A stretch of DNA of 64,000 bases from Oligoflexus tunisiensis (GTDB lineage: Bacteria > Bdellovibrionota_B > Oligoflexia > Oligoflexales > Oligoflexaceae). The stretch covers positions 2,998,471-3,062,470 of the forward strand of contig NZ_BDFO01000001.1 of the NCBI RefSeq assembly GCF_001748245.1, in the 5' to 3' direction. This document shows, one piece after another, positions 36,158-48,102 of this stretch (its first letter is position 1; each line of letters opens with the position of its first letter). The position numbers and the translations under genes are program-made. The notes under the pieces are model-generated. The model was not told where the DNA came from. It did no database searches and worked only from the letters and a program-made list of their open reading frames with translations.

Positions 36158-37210
36158 GTGTTGCGTTCCCTTCAATTCTTGATTGTCCTGCTTATATCCG
36201 TCGTGGTCGCTCCTGCTCGTGGAGATGACTCTGCAAAGGTCAGTTCCAGAGCGAATCTCGTGGTTTTGACTTACAATGCCTTTCTTCTTGGGGCCGACGA
36301 CAACTCCAACGCAAGCCTTAAAGCGCGTCTGAATCACCTTCCTGATGCGTTGTCCAGGACGGCAGCGGACATCATCTTCGTGCAGGAGGTATGGAGCAAG
36401 GGCGATAGAAAATCCCTGGTGAAAGCCATGCGGAAACGCGGCTATCTCGCGGCGGACATGGAATCGCGTTCCTGGTGGCCTCCGTACTTCCTTGGTAACG
36501 GTCTTCTTATCCTCGTCAGAGACGGCATCAGTATCATCAATGAACCGCAATTTAAATCCTTTGATGAGGTTATCGGCAATGACCGGTTTGCCAACAAAGG
36601 TGTTCTCAAAGTTACGGTCAACGTCCCTCGGATCGGTCGCATCGATCTTCTCACCTCGCAGACCAGTTATTTGCCTTTCGACCTGAAACGAAAAGACTTT
36701 GATTTCACACGGCAGGCGACCATGCTCGGGCAGATACGCCAGATATCAAGTATGGTCAAAGCTGGATCGAGTCCTTACAAAATCTTCGGAGGAGATATCA
36801 ATACACATCCGTATGTCTGGGATGCCGGCAGCGGCCAGTTCGATCCGTCCAGGCTCACTCCCGAATACAACGAACTGACTCAAAGCCTTCATATGATGGA
36901 TAGCTTCGACCTTGCAAAGTCCCATTGCGCCCCGTCATGCTTCACCTGGGACAACGAGCGTAACGAACAGATCAAACGAAGTACGAAGGTCTCAGGTGGG
37001 ACGGATATCAGCGGCTATGCCCCGAGCAGCAGGATCGACTTCATCCTCGTCGCTGGCGCAGACATCAAGGGTTTGAGAAGTGGTACGGCAATTGAGGAAA
37101 CTTTTGAGATCGCGGTGGATGGAAAAGTGGAAACGCTGCATCTTTCCGATCACTTTGGTTGGCTGACGGAGTTGTCCTTCCCAGCCATGGACCTGGCGCA
37201 TGGGAAGTAA
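36158..37210 (+). CDS. Secreted sphingomyelinase-like EEP hydrolase
   Basis: 350 residues from a GTG with GAGGA nine bases upstream. Signal peptide SLQFLIVLLISVVVAPARG. The mature part is an endonuclease/exonuclease/phosphatase fold: TYNAFLL, metal-binding Glu in FVQEVW, GNGLLILV, GGDINTHP, RIDFILV and the catalytic LSDHFGW. These motifs together, with export and no DNA-binding extension, favour a neutral sphingomyelinase or phospholipase C-like enzyme over a nuclease. A secreted enzyme of this type could attack host or prey membranes. DNase activity remains possible. The gene converges on the DKNYY lipoprotein gene with an 11-bp gap. Confidence 0.75.
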   Translation: MLRSLQFLIVLLISVVVAPARGDDSAKVSSRANLVVLTYNAFLLGADDNSNASLKARLNHLPDALSRTAADIIFVQEVWSKGDRKSLVKAMRKRGYLAADMESRSWWPPYFLGNGLLILVRDGISIINEPQFKSFDEVIGNDRFANKGVLKVTVNVPRIGRIDLLTSQTSYLPFDLKRKDFDFTRQATMLGQIRQISSMVKAGSSPYKIFGGDINTHPYVWDAGSGQFDPSRLTPEYNELTQSLHMMDSFDLAKSHCAPSCFTWDNERNEQIKRSTKVSGGTDISGYAPSSRIDFILVAGADIKGLRSGTAIEETFEIAVDGKVETLHLSDHFGWLTELSFPAMDLAHGK

Positions 37211-37221
37211 TGCCTTTTCCA

Positions 37222-38415
37222 TCAAGGCAGTCGGATGCCGTTTCGGTATTGATGATTCCTGTCTTTCGCGATGCAGGATGAATCAGAGTAACGGCACTGC
37301 AAAGTCAAAGCCTGAGCATTCGTTCCAACGAGACCCAGACAAGGCGTAGTCTCAAAACTTGCTGGATCAGCGCCTGCCAGTTGAATATCCTGAAAGTAGA
37401 CCTTGTTCGCATCGCCGAAATATCCATTGTTAAAGTCCTTGAAGGTCGTCGGATCCAAGTCCAATCTCTTGCCCCCGAAATAGATGGATCGGGCGTCCCT
37501 TGCATAGTGCAGGGTCACGGTAAATGTTGCCGAATCCACGCCTTCCAGGACCTTGTCGTCAAAAATGATAAGGTCGCGATCCCGGCTGTAGGTACCGAGG
37601 GCGTAGGCTTGAAACGTGAGGGGATCGACTCCCGCAATCTTCCGGCTTTCATAGTAAACGGACTTTTGATCCTTGGAATAATTGCCACGGATGATCTGAA
37701 ATGAGTTCAGATCGACATCAGGCAAGGCCACGCCTTTGAAGAATATATGGCTCGCATCACGTGACCACCCCTGGTCCTGAGGGGTAAACGTGGAAGGGGC
37801 GGCGCCGTCGATCCGGTTTTCCATGTACCACACCGATACCTCGTCCTTTCCATACAAATCACCATAAGGCTGGAAATGAGTGGGTTCGGCACCCTCCAGC
37901 ACAATACCGAATGGCCCTCTCTCACTGTCGAATTCTGGCCCATAAAAGACGTCAGTTTCATTTTTCTTGTAGTTTCTCAGTCCGATGCGTTTCGGGGTAA
38001 GTTCTGACAGGATTCTTGCAAAATCCGCGTCGGATAAGATTCGAAGTTCACCCTGGAAGTTTCGAGAGTAAAGGCAGGCGTCGCGGTTCGTTGCATAAAG
38101 GATTTCTCCTGGAGCGCCGGGACTCATGACAAGAGCTTCCCGACTGACAAGACTGTCTGTACCAGGACACGATGCATCAAATCTTATGGGTTTTATTGAC
38201 TTGAACAATTCAATGCGCTTTGCAGTAAGCTGACGACCGCTCATTGGATATGTGAATATCTTCTCTTCACCGCAAACTTCGAGTTTATCAGTCAGAATGA
38301 GCTCCACGAGAGAGACGCTATCGTTCCAGATGCCCTGACTGGCTGGAGACACCTTGGTGCAGGCGGAATGGAACGCGAGGAGGATTGCCAATACACTGAA
38401 CATCGAGCCAATCAT
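37222..38415 (-). CDS. DKNYY-repeat lipoprotein
   Basis: 397 residues from an ATG with GAGGA six bases upstream. Signal sequence FSVLAILLAFHSAC suggests lipidation. From about residue 175 the protein is made of DKNYY-type repeats of about 25-30 residues: YSKDQKSVYYESRKIAGVDPLTFQAYALGTY, YSRDRDLIIFDDKVLEGVDSATF, YARDARSIYFGGKRLDLDPTTF, YFGDANKVYFQDIQLAGADPASF. DKNYY repeats are known from Fusobacteria and Gram-negative outer-membrane proteins, with unknown function. A paralogue lies at 55637-56701. Confidence 0.78.
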   Translation of the reverse strand: MIGSMFSVLAILLAFHSACTKVSPASQGIWNDSVSLVELILTDKLEVCGEEKIFTYPMSGRQLTAKRIELFKSIKPIRFDASCPGTDSLVSREALVMSPGAPGEILYATNRDACLYSRNFQGELRILSDADFARILSELTPKRIGLRNYKKNETDVFYGPEFDSERGPFGIVLEGAEPTHFQPYGDLYGKDEVSVWYMENRIDGAAPSTFTPQDQGWSRDASHIFFKGVALPDVDLNSFQIIRGNYSKDQKSVYYESRKIAGVDPLTFQAYALGTYSRDRDLIIFDDKVLEGVDSATFTVTLHYARDARSIYFGGKRLDLDPTTFKDFNNGYFGDANKVYFQDIQLAGADPASFETTPCLGLVGTNAQALTLQCRYSDSSCIAKDRNHQYRNGIRLP

Positions 38416-38680
38416 GATGTCCTCGCACACTGAATTACCGTTCGGGGTATCGTATATTATCGGAAAATGCTGGAATGTTTATGAATAAAACGGAAAAGTG
38501 TCAAGCTTTTTAGGGTGTTAGACATGATCAATAAAGACATTCGCCTTTCCCTAAACGGACACAGGCCATGCGAAAGCCAAAAAGAAAATGGCATTTGTTG
38601 GTAAAAATTCAAAAGTGAATTCAGTTCATTCTCTTTCTACCGATCCCTTCCCCCATGGACTTTGCGCGAAGTGGGAGCTT

Positions 38681-40396
38681 ATGTCATTACGTTTAAAAAC
38701 ACTCGTTATTACCAGCATGACTCTGGCCATTCTGCTGGTGGTTTTGACAGTCAGCCTCCGCTTCATCCTTCTTGAAAGCTATCGACAGATTGAAATCTCA
38801 GATGCCGGGCAGAATCTCGATCGTGGCATGAATGCTCTGATGGGCTCGCTTGAGAATATGGATCGAACGACCCAGGATTACAGTTATTGGGATGATCTCT
38901 ATAACTATATGATCACCAAGGATCGTACCTTCGCGGACGTGAACCTTGTGGACTCAACTTACAGCAATACGCGCTGGAATTTTCTCTTCTTGTTTGATGT
39001 GAAGGGACACGTCGTTTACAAGGGCGCCTTTGATCTGGAGCAAAAAGAGAACATGGCCGTTCCCTCGGCGTGGGAACATGCGATTCGCTCCCGTCTCCCC
39101 CGGCTGAGTCCTCAGAAGCCCGGAACTGCGATCAGCGGACTCCTGCAGGTTCCGGAGGGGGTCATGATGGTGGTGGCCAGGGAAATCCTGCAGAGTAATC
39201 TGAATGGACCCACGATGGGGGTGATGGTGACCGGCCGTCTGCTTTCGGAGCCTGAAAATCAACGTCTGGCCGAGCAGACCCGCTTGAACCTTCAATGGCA
39301 GGCGGTGCAGAGCCGGAACGCTAACAGCCGTTTTCACGAAGTTACCAAAAACCTGAAAGCGAATCACGCGCGCGTGATCCAGCCCATCAATGACACGAAT
39401 CTGATTGCGGTTGAGCTGATTCATGATCTCGATGGACAGCCCGTCCTTTACATGATCCTGGATCTGCCGCGCACGATCTATATGCAGGGCCAGAAAAGTC
39501 TCTATTATCTCATCACCGCTGTTGTAATCTGCGCCAGTGTTTTCTCGGCGATGATTCTTTGGCTTCTGGAACGCTTTGTCCTTTCCCGGATGACGCGTCT
39601 GTCCGCCGAGGTGGTGGCCCTGGGCGAAGGCCAGGATTTGAGCCGCAGGATTACTGCCAATGGCAACGATGAAATCGGCCAGCTGTCGGATTCCATCAAC
39701 CGAATGCTGAAGACCCACGAAGATTTGCATGTGCTGCTCGATGCGGAAAAAGGCAAATCCGAGCGCCTTCTGCACAATGTTCTGCCTGATGCGATTGCCA
39801 ACAAATTGAAGGAACAGTCGGGAGTCATCGCGGAAAGTTACGCGGAAGTTACGATCCTTTTCGCGGATATCGTCGATTTCACCCGAATGTCCACTCAGGT
39901 GAGCCCGGAAAATCTGGTCAACATGCTCAACGAGGTTTTCTCGGCCTTTGATAAATTGGCTGAAAAGCATGGCCTGGAGAAGATCAAAACCATTGGCGAT
40001 GCTTATATGGTGGTGGGCGGACTGCCCGAGAAGCGCAGTGATCATGCCGAAGCCGTGGCTCGCATGGCCCTCGATATGCTGCATACCCTGCAGGAAATCA
40101 GCAGGTCGCGCGGTCAGCGGCTTCAGGTGCGCATCGGCATCAATACCGGCCCGGTTGTGGCCGGCGTGATCGGCACGAAAAAGTTTCTTTATGACCTTTG
40201 GGGTGATACGGTCAACACCGCAAGCCGCATGGAATCGTCGGGTGTGCCTGACAAAATTCAGGTTACGGAATCCACCTATCAGCGTCTGCAGGGCAGCTTC
40301 CAGTTTCAGCCCTTGGGTGAACGGGATATCAAAGGCAAGGGGCGCATTCCGGTGTTTATCCTCCTCGAGGAGAAAAGCCGGAAGGATGCGGCCTGA
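38681..40396 (+). CDS. Membrane adenylate cyclase with CHASE4 and HAMP
   Basis: 571 residues from the ATG after GGGAGCTT. Order: membrane helix (about 8-30); extracytoplasmic CHASE4 sensor (about 45-260, TTQDYSYWDDLYNYM); second helix (about 270-295); HAMP (about 297-350); short coiled coil; class III cyclase domain (about 385-560). Metal-binding aspartates are Asp396 (FADIVDF) and Asp440 (TIGDAYM). The purine-selecting pair is Lys436 and Asp505 (YDLWGDTVNTASRME), the combination that favours ATP, so cAMP is the expected product. The transition-state Asn/Arg block (VNTASRM) is complete, so it should be active. Probably controlled by a periplasmic ligand. It ends in a strong terminator shared with the convergent gene. 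Confidence 0.9.
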   Translation: MSLRLKTLVITSMTLAILLVVLTVSLRFILLESYRQIEISDAGQNLDRGMNALMGSLENMDRTTQDYSYWDDLYNYMITKDRTFADVNLVDSTYSNTRWNFLFLFDVKGHVVYKGAFDLEQKENMAVPSAWEHAIRSRLPRLSPQKPGTAISGLLQVPEGVMMVVAREILQSNLNGPTMGVMVTGRLLSEPENQRLAEQTRLNLQWQAVQSRNANSRFHEVTKNLKANHARVIQPINDTNLIAVELIHDLDGQPVLYMILDLPRTIYMQGQKSLYYLITAVVICASVFSAMILWLLERFVLSRMTRLSAEVVALGEGQDLSRRITANGNDEIGQLSDSINRMLKTHEDLHVLLDAEKGKSERLLHNVLPDAIANKLKEQSGVIAESYAEVTILFADIVDFTRMSTQVSPENLVNMLNEVFSAFDKLAEKHGLEKIKTIGDAYMVVGGLPEKRSDHAEAVARMALDMLHTLQEISRSRGQRLQVRIGINTGPVVAGVIGTKKFLYDLWGDTVNTASRMESSGVPDKIQVTESTYQRLQGSFQFQPLGERDIKGKGRIPVFILLEEKSRKDAA

Positions 40397-40425
40397 GCTG
40401 TCGGACCACGTGCTGATCCGACAGC
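40397..40425. terminator. Shared hairpin terminator between convergent genes
   Basis: GCTGTCGGA (40397-40405) and TCCGACAGC (40417-40425) make a perfect nine-pair stem with an 11-base loop, starting at the first base after the cyclase stop codon and 9 bases before the end of the convergent diheme gene. T runs are short, but placement supports bidirectional termination. Confidence 0.65.
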
Positions 40426-40433
40426 CGAAACTC

Positions 40434-42146
40434 TTAAAGCGTCTTCAAATACTCGATCAAGGCTTTCAGTTTTTTGGGATGTTTGCCAAAATCAATGCCA
40501 CCGTTGAATTTCTTGATATCAGCGTGGCCCTGATTCGAATAGCCCAGGGATGAGGTGTCATAGAGCTTGCCGTCCTGATTCCAGACAAAACCCATTTTGT
40601 CTTCGTCATACTTCAGGTTGCCCGTCCTGAAGGAAGACGGACGCGTTGAAGGCACCAGAAGATGGGCCATGGTTGGAACGGAGCCGTTGTGCAGGTATGG
40701 AGCGCGAGCCCAAATGCCAGTCAGAGGCAAAGAGAGATATCCAGGCTTGTCCTGACGGGGAACGATGATATCCTCATCCGGAGCCTCGCAGTCCGGATTG
40801 GCCAGATCACTGCAGGACGCTTTCAGATTCTTGACCAGAAGGAGACGTGCGTCTGGAGTTAAACCCATGGCACGTCCAGGCTCGGTACCGACCTCGTCGA
40901 CGCCCATGAAGGTTTCTCTTTCATGACAGCCCGCGCAGGCTTTCAGATAGATGCCGAAACCCTGGATGGCTTGTTTCAGATCCACTTTGAAAGGGTAAAC
41001 CGGCGCCGGCAAATCAGCCACAAATGGAGTTGTGAGCACCGCATTTTGAAAGTTCACAACACGCGGGTCACCGGCAACGCCGAGTTCGGCACCCAAATTT
41101 CGAATAAGGTTATTGCGGATGTTGCCATCCCACTGAGCCGAAACCCGATCCGCCTGACGCCAGACGCTCATGATGTCCGCAATGGAGGGATTGACGGCAA
41201 AGTACTTCTGCACCGTGGCGGTGGGATCCGCCTGGAATTCCTGCATGGGCAGGAAAGCGAGAGTGGCAAAGCCAAAGGCCTCGACGCGACCCGGGCTGTT
41301 TTTCAGAAGGCTCATGTCGCCGTGATAGCTGTAGGCACCCAAAGTCTGCTGCACGAAAGCACCGCGTTGCAGAAGCGTGGACTTGAACTGGGAGACGATC
41401 GCTTGCCCCACCGTCGGCCCGCCTGCTGGACCGCTCATGAAAATGGCTTTATCCATGCGCTCATCCGCAATACGGTCAGGACCATAAAGCATCCCATCCG
41501 CTTTGCTCAACAGCGCATCACGGAACTTTTCATAAAGATAATCCGGATGACTCACAGAGGCCGTGAGCAGAGTCCGATAGCCGTTGATATCAAATTGTGT
41601 TGACGGCGCGCCGACCAGAATGTCTATCTTTCCATCGGCGCCGATCACCCGACCTGTGTGACAGGCGGCGCAGGTAAACTGGACTGTTGAAGGAGACGGC
41701 GCGGTGCCTGGAGCTTTGGTGAGACTCATCCCATAGTAGAATGGATCCGTCGGCTTGCTCTTAAAAAGACCGGTAAACGACGCGACCGAGGCATCCGACC
41801 ACAAACCGGGAAGCACATCGGGCAGCAGACGCAAAATTACAGCCGGCGTTCCATTAAAACCCACCGGCGCTTTGGTAAAGGAATCCAGTGCCTCCTGATT
41901 TGTCCTGAGGTAGGCGTCCAGATGTTTTTGCCGTTCGGATTGAATCGCGGACCAGATTTTTTCTTTCAATGGACCGATGGGTATTTTTACGAGATTGGTC
42001 TCAGCGGACTCGTCCATGGGCTCGCTCGGGGAATGATCCTCAGCGGACGGGCTGTTGTTCTGCCTGTGGTGCAATTCCGTGCCGGTCCCGCAGGCCTGGG
42101 CGATGATGGCAAGCAAAGTGGTCGCAATGAAAGCGCGTTTTATCAT
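40434..42146 (-). CDS. Diheme cytochrome lipoprotein, RoxA/peroxidase-like
   Basis: 570 residues. Lipoprotein signal TTLLAIIAQAC (Cys19) and a polar linker to about 50. Two heme motifs: CAACH (159-163, followed by TGRVIG) and CAGCH (404-408). The late segment LTGIWARAPYLHNGSVPTMAHLL, with RPSSFRTGN and a DEDKMGFVW patch, is typical of the diheme cytochrome peroxidase superfamily and especially of the rubber oxygenase (RoxA)-like branch. Likely an outer-membrane or periplasmic oxidoreductase acting on a hydrophobic or peroxide substrate. It could also be a plain electron carrier. It is transcribed after the DUF6345-like gene but separated by 231 bp and a hairpin. Confidence 0.75.
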   Translation of the reverse strand: MIKRAFIATTLLAIIAQACGTGTELHHRQNNSPSAEDHSPSEPMDESAETNLVKIPIGPLKEKIWSAIQSERQKHLDAYLRTNQEALDSFTKAPVGFNGTPAVILRLLPDVLPGLWSDASVASFTGLFKSKPTDPFYYGMSLTKAPGTAPSPSTVQFTCAACHTGRVIGADGKIDILVGAPSTQFDINGYRTLLTASVSHPDYLYEKFRDALLSKADGMLYGPDRIADERMDKAIFMSGPAGGPTVGQAIVSQFKSTLLQRGAFVQQTLGAYSYHGDMSLLKNSPGRVEAFGFATLAFLPMQEFQADPTATVQKYFAVNPSIADIMSVWRQADRVSAQWDGNIRNNLIRNLGAELGVAGDPRVVNFQNAVLTTPFVADLPAPVYPFKVDLKQAIQGFGIYLKACAGCHERETFMGVDEVGTEPGRAMGLTPDARLLLVKNLKASCSDLANPDCEAPDEDIIVPRQDKPGYLSLPLTGIWARAPYLHNGSVPTMAHLLVPSTRPSSFRTGNLKYDEDKMGFVWNQDGKLYDTSSLGYSNQGHADIKKFNGGIDFGKHPKKLKALIEYLKTL

Positions 42147-42344
42147 GCTTTGAGCCTCTTCAACAGTTTATTGATGTGTGGCATATACAAAAAAACGTAT
42201 CGGACAAATTCCATGACCTTGGCAGGAATTCCGCTTTTAAATTGAAAAGCAGCATGTTGCAGGTCTTATTACGGAAAACCAAACACGGAGAAAAAAAATG
42301 AGTCATCCCAGGTGATAGGAGGCGGGGAAGGGGGTAGGGGCCAG

Positions 42345-42368
42345 TCGGGAGGACAGAAGCCCTCCCGA
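42345..42368 (-). terminator. Hairpin after the possible peptidase gene
   Basis: TCGGGAGG (42345-42352) and CCTCCCGA (42361-42368) form a perfect eight-pair stem with an eight-base loop, 9 bases after the stop of the minus-strand gene ending at 42378. No T run follows. Confidence 0.55.
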
Positions 42369-42377
42369 TCGAAAGGT

Positions 42378-43949
42378 TCACTGGAGCGGCAGAGTCACTT
42401 CATCAGCCTTGGAAAAGTTCCCCTGGGTCGCTGTAAAAGCCAGACGAGCCACAAGACGCGCGGTGTTCTCACCGTCCGCAAGGTAACCCGTCTCCAGGGG
42501 AGCAGCCAGAATTTTCGCCCCAGGCCAGCGCTTCCGGGCCAAGGCCATAAGAGCTTTTTCGGCTTCATCTGCAGCGACCGTGATGCCTGCATCGCGTGTC
42601 CGATCCGCAGTGGCTACAGACTTGATCCGGGTGTCCTCAATTTCTCTGACCTCACCCGCTGCGTCGACGGAAACGAAGAGCTTTCCATCCGAGCCCAGCA
42701 TGGAGTATCCATTCACAACGTCCTGTTCGAAAGCCACCATCCGATTGATGACCGTCGGCTGAGGATGGACCGAGTCAGCAGCTTTCTGTTGCCGCACATA
42801 GGCGACTTTGAGGTTTCCGTCTGTTCCCTGCAAACGGAGCTGATTGAGGCTCGCCTGAGCGATGCGAATGGCATCATCATCCGTGATCAGAACGGACCGT
42901 GGACGCGGATCGCCAAAGTCACGATCAGGCTTGACGTAACGCCAGCCTCTGGTCGTCACCAGAACATTTTCCCCGTCAAGAGGCGAAGCCTGTCGATCGC
43001 TGGCGAACGACGATGTCTTGCGTGCCGCGCGACGCGGGAGAGCAGGAAAAGCAAGGGCGGCATCGTCCGCTGTGGCTCGCGTAAATCGGATGCGACGTGG
43101 CACATCGGCCCGACGTAAGGAAGCATCAGGGCCGGCGCGGAAGGCCACGGGATCATACCAGGTCCAGGCATTGTATCCATAACTGCTGGCATCGTAGCTG
43201 AAAACAGTCTCATCCAGTTTCCCATTGGCGTCGTTCAGATCACGACCGAAGCACATGACGACGGGTTGCTGCCGCGTGGATACAGCCCAGCTCGCATTGA
43301 GAAAGGCATTCGCGTTCGTAACACCTGCCTGGTTCCATTTCTCCCAAAAGAGTTTGCCGTAATCAGCACTATCAAGAGAGACCGTCCCATAGCTGAAAAT
43401 GCAGCGTGTCCCAACAAGACCTTTGTCCCAGGTCTGCTGCAGGTCCTCAGCTGAATGGGCCGGATGTTCGGGAAGATATTGGCCATTGCCAAGCATCAGG
43501 CCATAGCAGGTCGAAAGGAAGAGATAGCGGTTTTTGGCGTCGCCGAGCGACATGTTGGAGTTATTAAAGGAACAGCCCTGCGCCTGGGAGAGTGATCCGT
43601 AATAGATGCCGCCGGAGCTGTCACCATGCGTGGCCAGGTAGGTGAGCATGCTGGAGTCAGCGCCGGCAAAGCCTGTTGCGGTGTCCCCACTGCTGGTATA
43701 ATCCGCTGTTGTCCAATCCTGCTGCCAGACATTGTCATCGGCAAAGAAGTAATTGGCTGTCAAGTCACCCGGTCGATGGTCCAGGAACCCTGCGGCATCC
43801 GCCACGGTGTTTGGCAGATGATTCGCGCATGTTCCGAAGTTTTGAACGGCATTCACACCGATTTCTGCAGCGTTGGCGATTGAAAGTTGACTCAGGAAGG
43901 CAGCGCCAAGAGACGAGACTCGAAGGAGCCGAATCATTAACTTTTGCAT
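42378..43949 (-). CDS. Secreted DUF6345-like protein, possible clan CD peptidase
   Basis: 523 residues with signal peptide LRVSSLGAAFLSQLSIANA and GAGGA four bases before the ATG. The N-terminal domain (25-290) has hydrophobic strand plus THG at His108 (SMLTYLATHGDSSGG) and hydrophobic strand plus TC at Cys148 (NRYLFLSTCYGL), 40 residues apart. That is the His-Cys dyad layout of clan CD cysteine peptidases (caspases, gingipains), and it resembles proteins grouped as DUF6345. From about 330 a second part (DAIRIAQASLNQL, VINRMVAFEQDVVNGYSMLGSDGKLFVSVDAAGEVREIED) looks like a pro-domain or PepSY-like module. The peptidase idea is inference. Nothing nearby indicates a substrate. Confidence 0.6.
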   Translation of the reverse strand: MQKLMIRLLRVSSLGAAFLSQLSIANAAEIGVNAVQNFGTCANHLPNTVADAAGFLDHRPGDLTANYFFADDNVWQQDWTTADYTSSGDTATGFAGADSSMLTYLATHGDSSGGIYYGSLSQAQGCSFNNSNMSLGDAKNRYLFLSTCYGLMLGNGQYLPEHPAHSAEDLQQTWDKGLVGTRCIFSYGTVSLDSADYGKLFWEKWNQAGVTNANAFLNASWAVSTRQQPVVMCFGRDLNDANGKLDETVFSYDASSYGYNAWTWYDPVAFRAGPDASLRRADVPRRIRFTRATADDAALAFPALPRRAARKTSSFASDRQASPLDGENVLVTTRGWRYVKPDRDFGDPRPRSVLITDDDAIRIAQASLNQLRLQGTDGNLKVAYVRQQKAADSVHPQPTVINRMVAFEQDVVNGYSMLGSDGKLFVSVDAAGEVREIEDTRIKSVATADRTRDAGITVAADEAEKALMALARKRWPGAKILAAPLETGYLADGENTARLVARLAFTATQGNFSKADEVTLPLQ

Positions 43950-44152
43950 ATTTTCCTCGTCAGGTTGATAGGACTTCTGTTGATTCGACGACCCGGATCA
44001 AAAATTGCTGCAGAAAAATTATTTGTGTAAAGGTTGGCTGGTTGACAGCAGCCTGAAGCGTGGGACGCGTCGGGTCGAAGGGGAAGGCCTGTGAAATCAG
44101 TTGTGGATATTTGCCTAATAAAATGGATAATATGGTAATCCAACACATATAA

Positions 44153-46810
<2,658 letters not shown>

Positions 46811-46834
46811 AAACATCGCGACTCGAGCGATAAG

Positions 46835-46867
46835 GCCAGAGCCGGCATGAACCGCCGACGCTCTGGC
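46835..46867. terminator. Hairpin between rph and convergent gene
   Basis: GCCAGAGC (46835-46842) and GCTCTGGC (46860-46867) pair perfectly; an inner CGGC/GCCG extends the structure. It fills the 82-bp gap between rph and the convergent oxidoreductase gene. No T run on either side. Confidence 0.5.
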
Positions 46868-46892
46868 GTCCATAAGCCTGCAACGCATTTTG

Positions 46893-47903
46893 TTACGGGA
46901 AACGGATCACGACCTTTCCCATATGCGAGCCACTCGCCAGATGCCGATAGGCATCCTTGGTCTCTTCGAACGAAAAAACCCTGTCGATGACGGGCTGTAT
47001 GCCATTCACGGATATGGCGCTGTTCATGGCTTCAAACATTTCCCTGGAGCCGACATAAATGCCCCGCACCGTGGCATTCTTTCCGAGTATGGGAAGAGGA
47101 TTGATGTCACCCCCGGTGAGCACACCGATCAGGTAAACAAAGCCACCGATGCGAACGGCATTCAATGAACGCTGCAGCGTGCCAGGCCCTCCGACCTCGA
47201 CGACATGGTCCACCCCGCGTCCGTCGGTCAATTTCAGGATTTCCTTGTCCCATTCGGGATGAGTTTTATAATTGACAGTGCCTGACGCCCCCAGCTGTTT
47301 CGCACGCTCCAGCTTTTCATCACTCGATGAGGTGATGAGCACACGAGCCCCTGCGGCCCGGGCGAGCTGAAGCGCAAACATGGAGACACCACCGGTTCCA
47401 AGCGTCAACACGGTTTCACCAGCACGCAGAGGCCTTTGGGTAAAAAGCGCGTTCCAGACTGTGACAGCCGCGCAAGGAAGCGTGGCTCCCTCCTCAAACG
47501 AGAGATTGGCCGGCAGGTGCACCAGACCGTTTTCATCGAAGACCCTGTACTCGGTAAGAACGCCATCGATGGCACCACCGAGCGCTGTCGCGAAATCGGC
47601 CGGTTGAGCCTCGCCACGCGGCCAGGCCTGAAAAAACGTGCTGGCCACTCGATCGCCCGTCTTCCACCGGGTGACGCCAGGACCAAGGTCGACGACTTCT
47701 CCCGCTCCGTCGGAAAGGGGAATGAGATTCTCAGGCGATACCCCCATCCCATAGCGTCCCATCGCAATTGCATGGTCGCGGTAATTAAGCGAAGCTGCCC
47801 GGAGTCGCACCAGGACCTGACGCTCCGCTGGTTTTGGTATGCCCTGTTCCATGAGGGTCAGATCGTCCAAATTTCCCGTTTTCGGGAAGCGAAAGAGTCG
47901 CAT
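46893..47903 (-). CDS. NAD(P)-dependent zinc-less alcohol dehydrogenase family
   Basis: 336 residues of the medium-chain dehydrogenase/reductase family, starting at an ATG after GGGAG. The catalytic-domain segment ASLNYRDHAIAMGRYG replaces the usual Cys-Gly-His zinc site, and DGAGEVVDLGPGVTRWKTGDRV follows. The Rossmann motif is TLGTGGVSMFALQLARAAG. These traits point to a quinone oxidoreductase or zinc-independent reductase, not a classical alcohol dehydrogenase. Cytoplasmic. It diverges from the YkgJ-type gene. Substrate unknown. Confidence 0.85.
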   Translation of the reverse strand: MRLFRFPKTGNLDDLTLMEQGIPKPAERQVLVRLRAASLNYRDHAIAMGRYGMGVSPENLIPLSDGAGEVVDLGPGVTRWKTGDRVASTFFQAWPRGEAQPADFATALGGAIDGVLTEYRVFDENGLVHLPANLSFEEGATLPCAAVTVWNALFTQRPLRAGETVLTLGTGGVSMFALQLARAAGARVLITSSSDEKLERAKQLGASGTVNYKTHPEWDKEILKLTDGRGVDHVVEVGGPGTLQRSLNAVRIGGFVYLIGVLTGGDINPLPILGKNATVRGIYVGSREMFEAMNSAISVNGIQPVIDRVFSFEETKDAYRHLASGSHMGKVVIRFP

Positions 47904-48102
47904 GAATGCTCCCATGTTGATGTTCACCATTTCCGCTGAATTTCCTGCGGTAGTATAGAGCAAGCAGGCCTGGGGACAAGTGCCATGAAATATGTAGAGA
48001 CTGCGGCGGAGATGCTCAACGCAGGGGCAGCCGGTGCTTTTGAGCGGGTGATCTTGCTACAATAAACCTGATGCCCCGAGAGAACCACGAGAAGGAAGCA
48101 GA

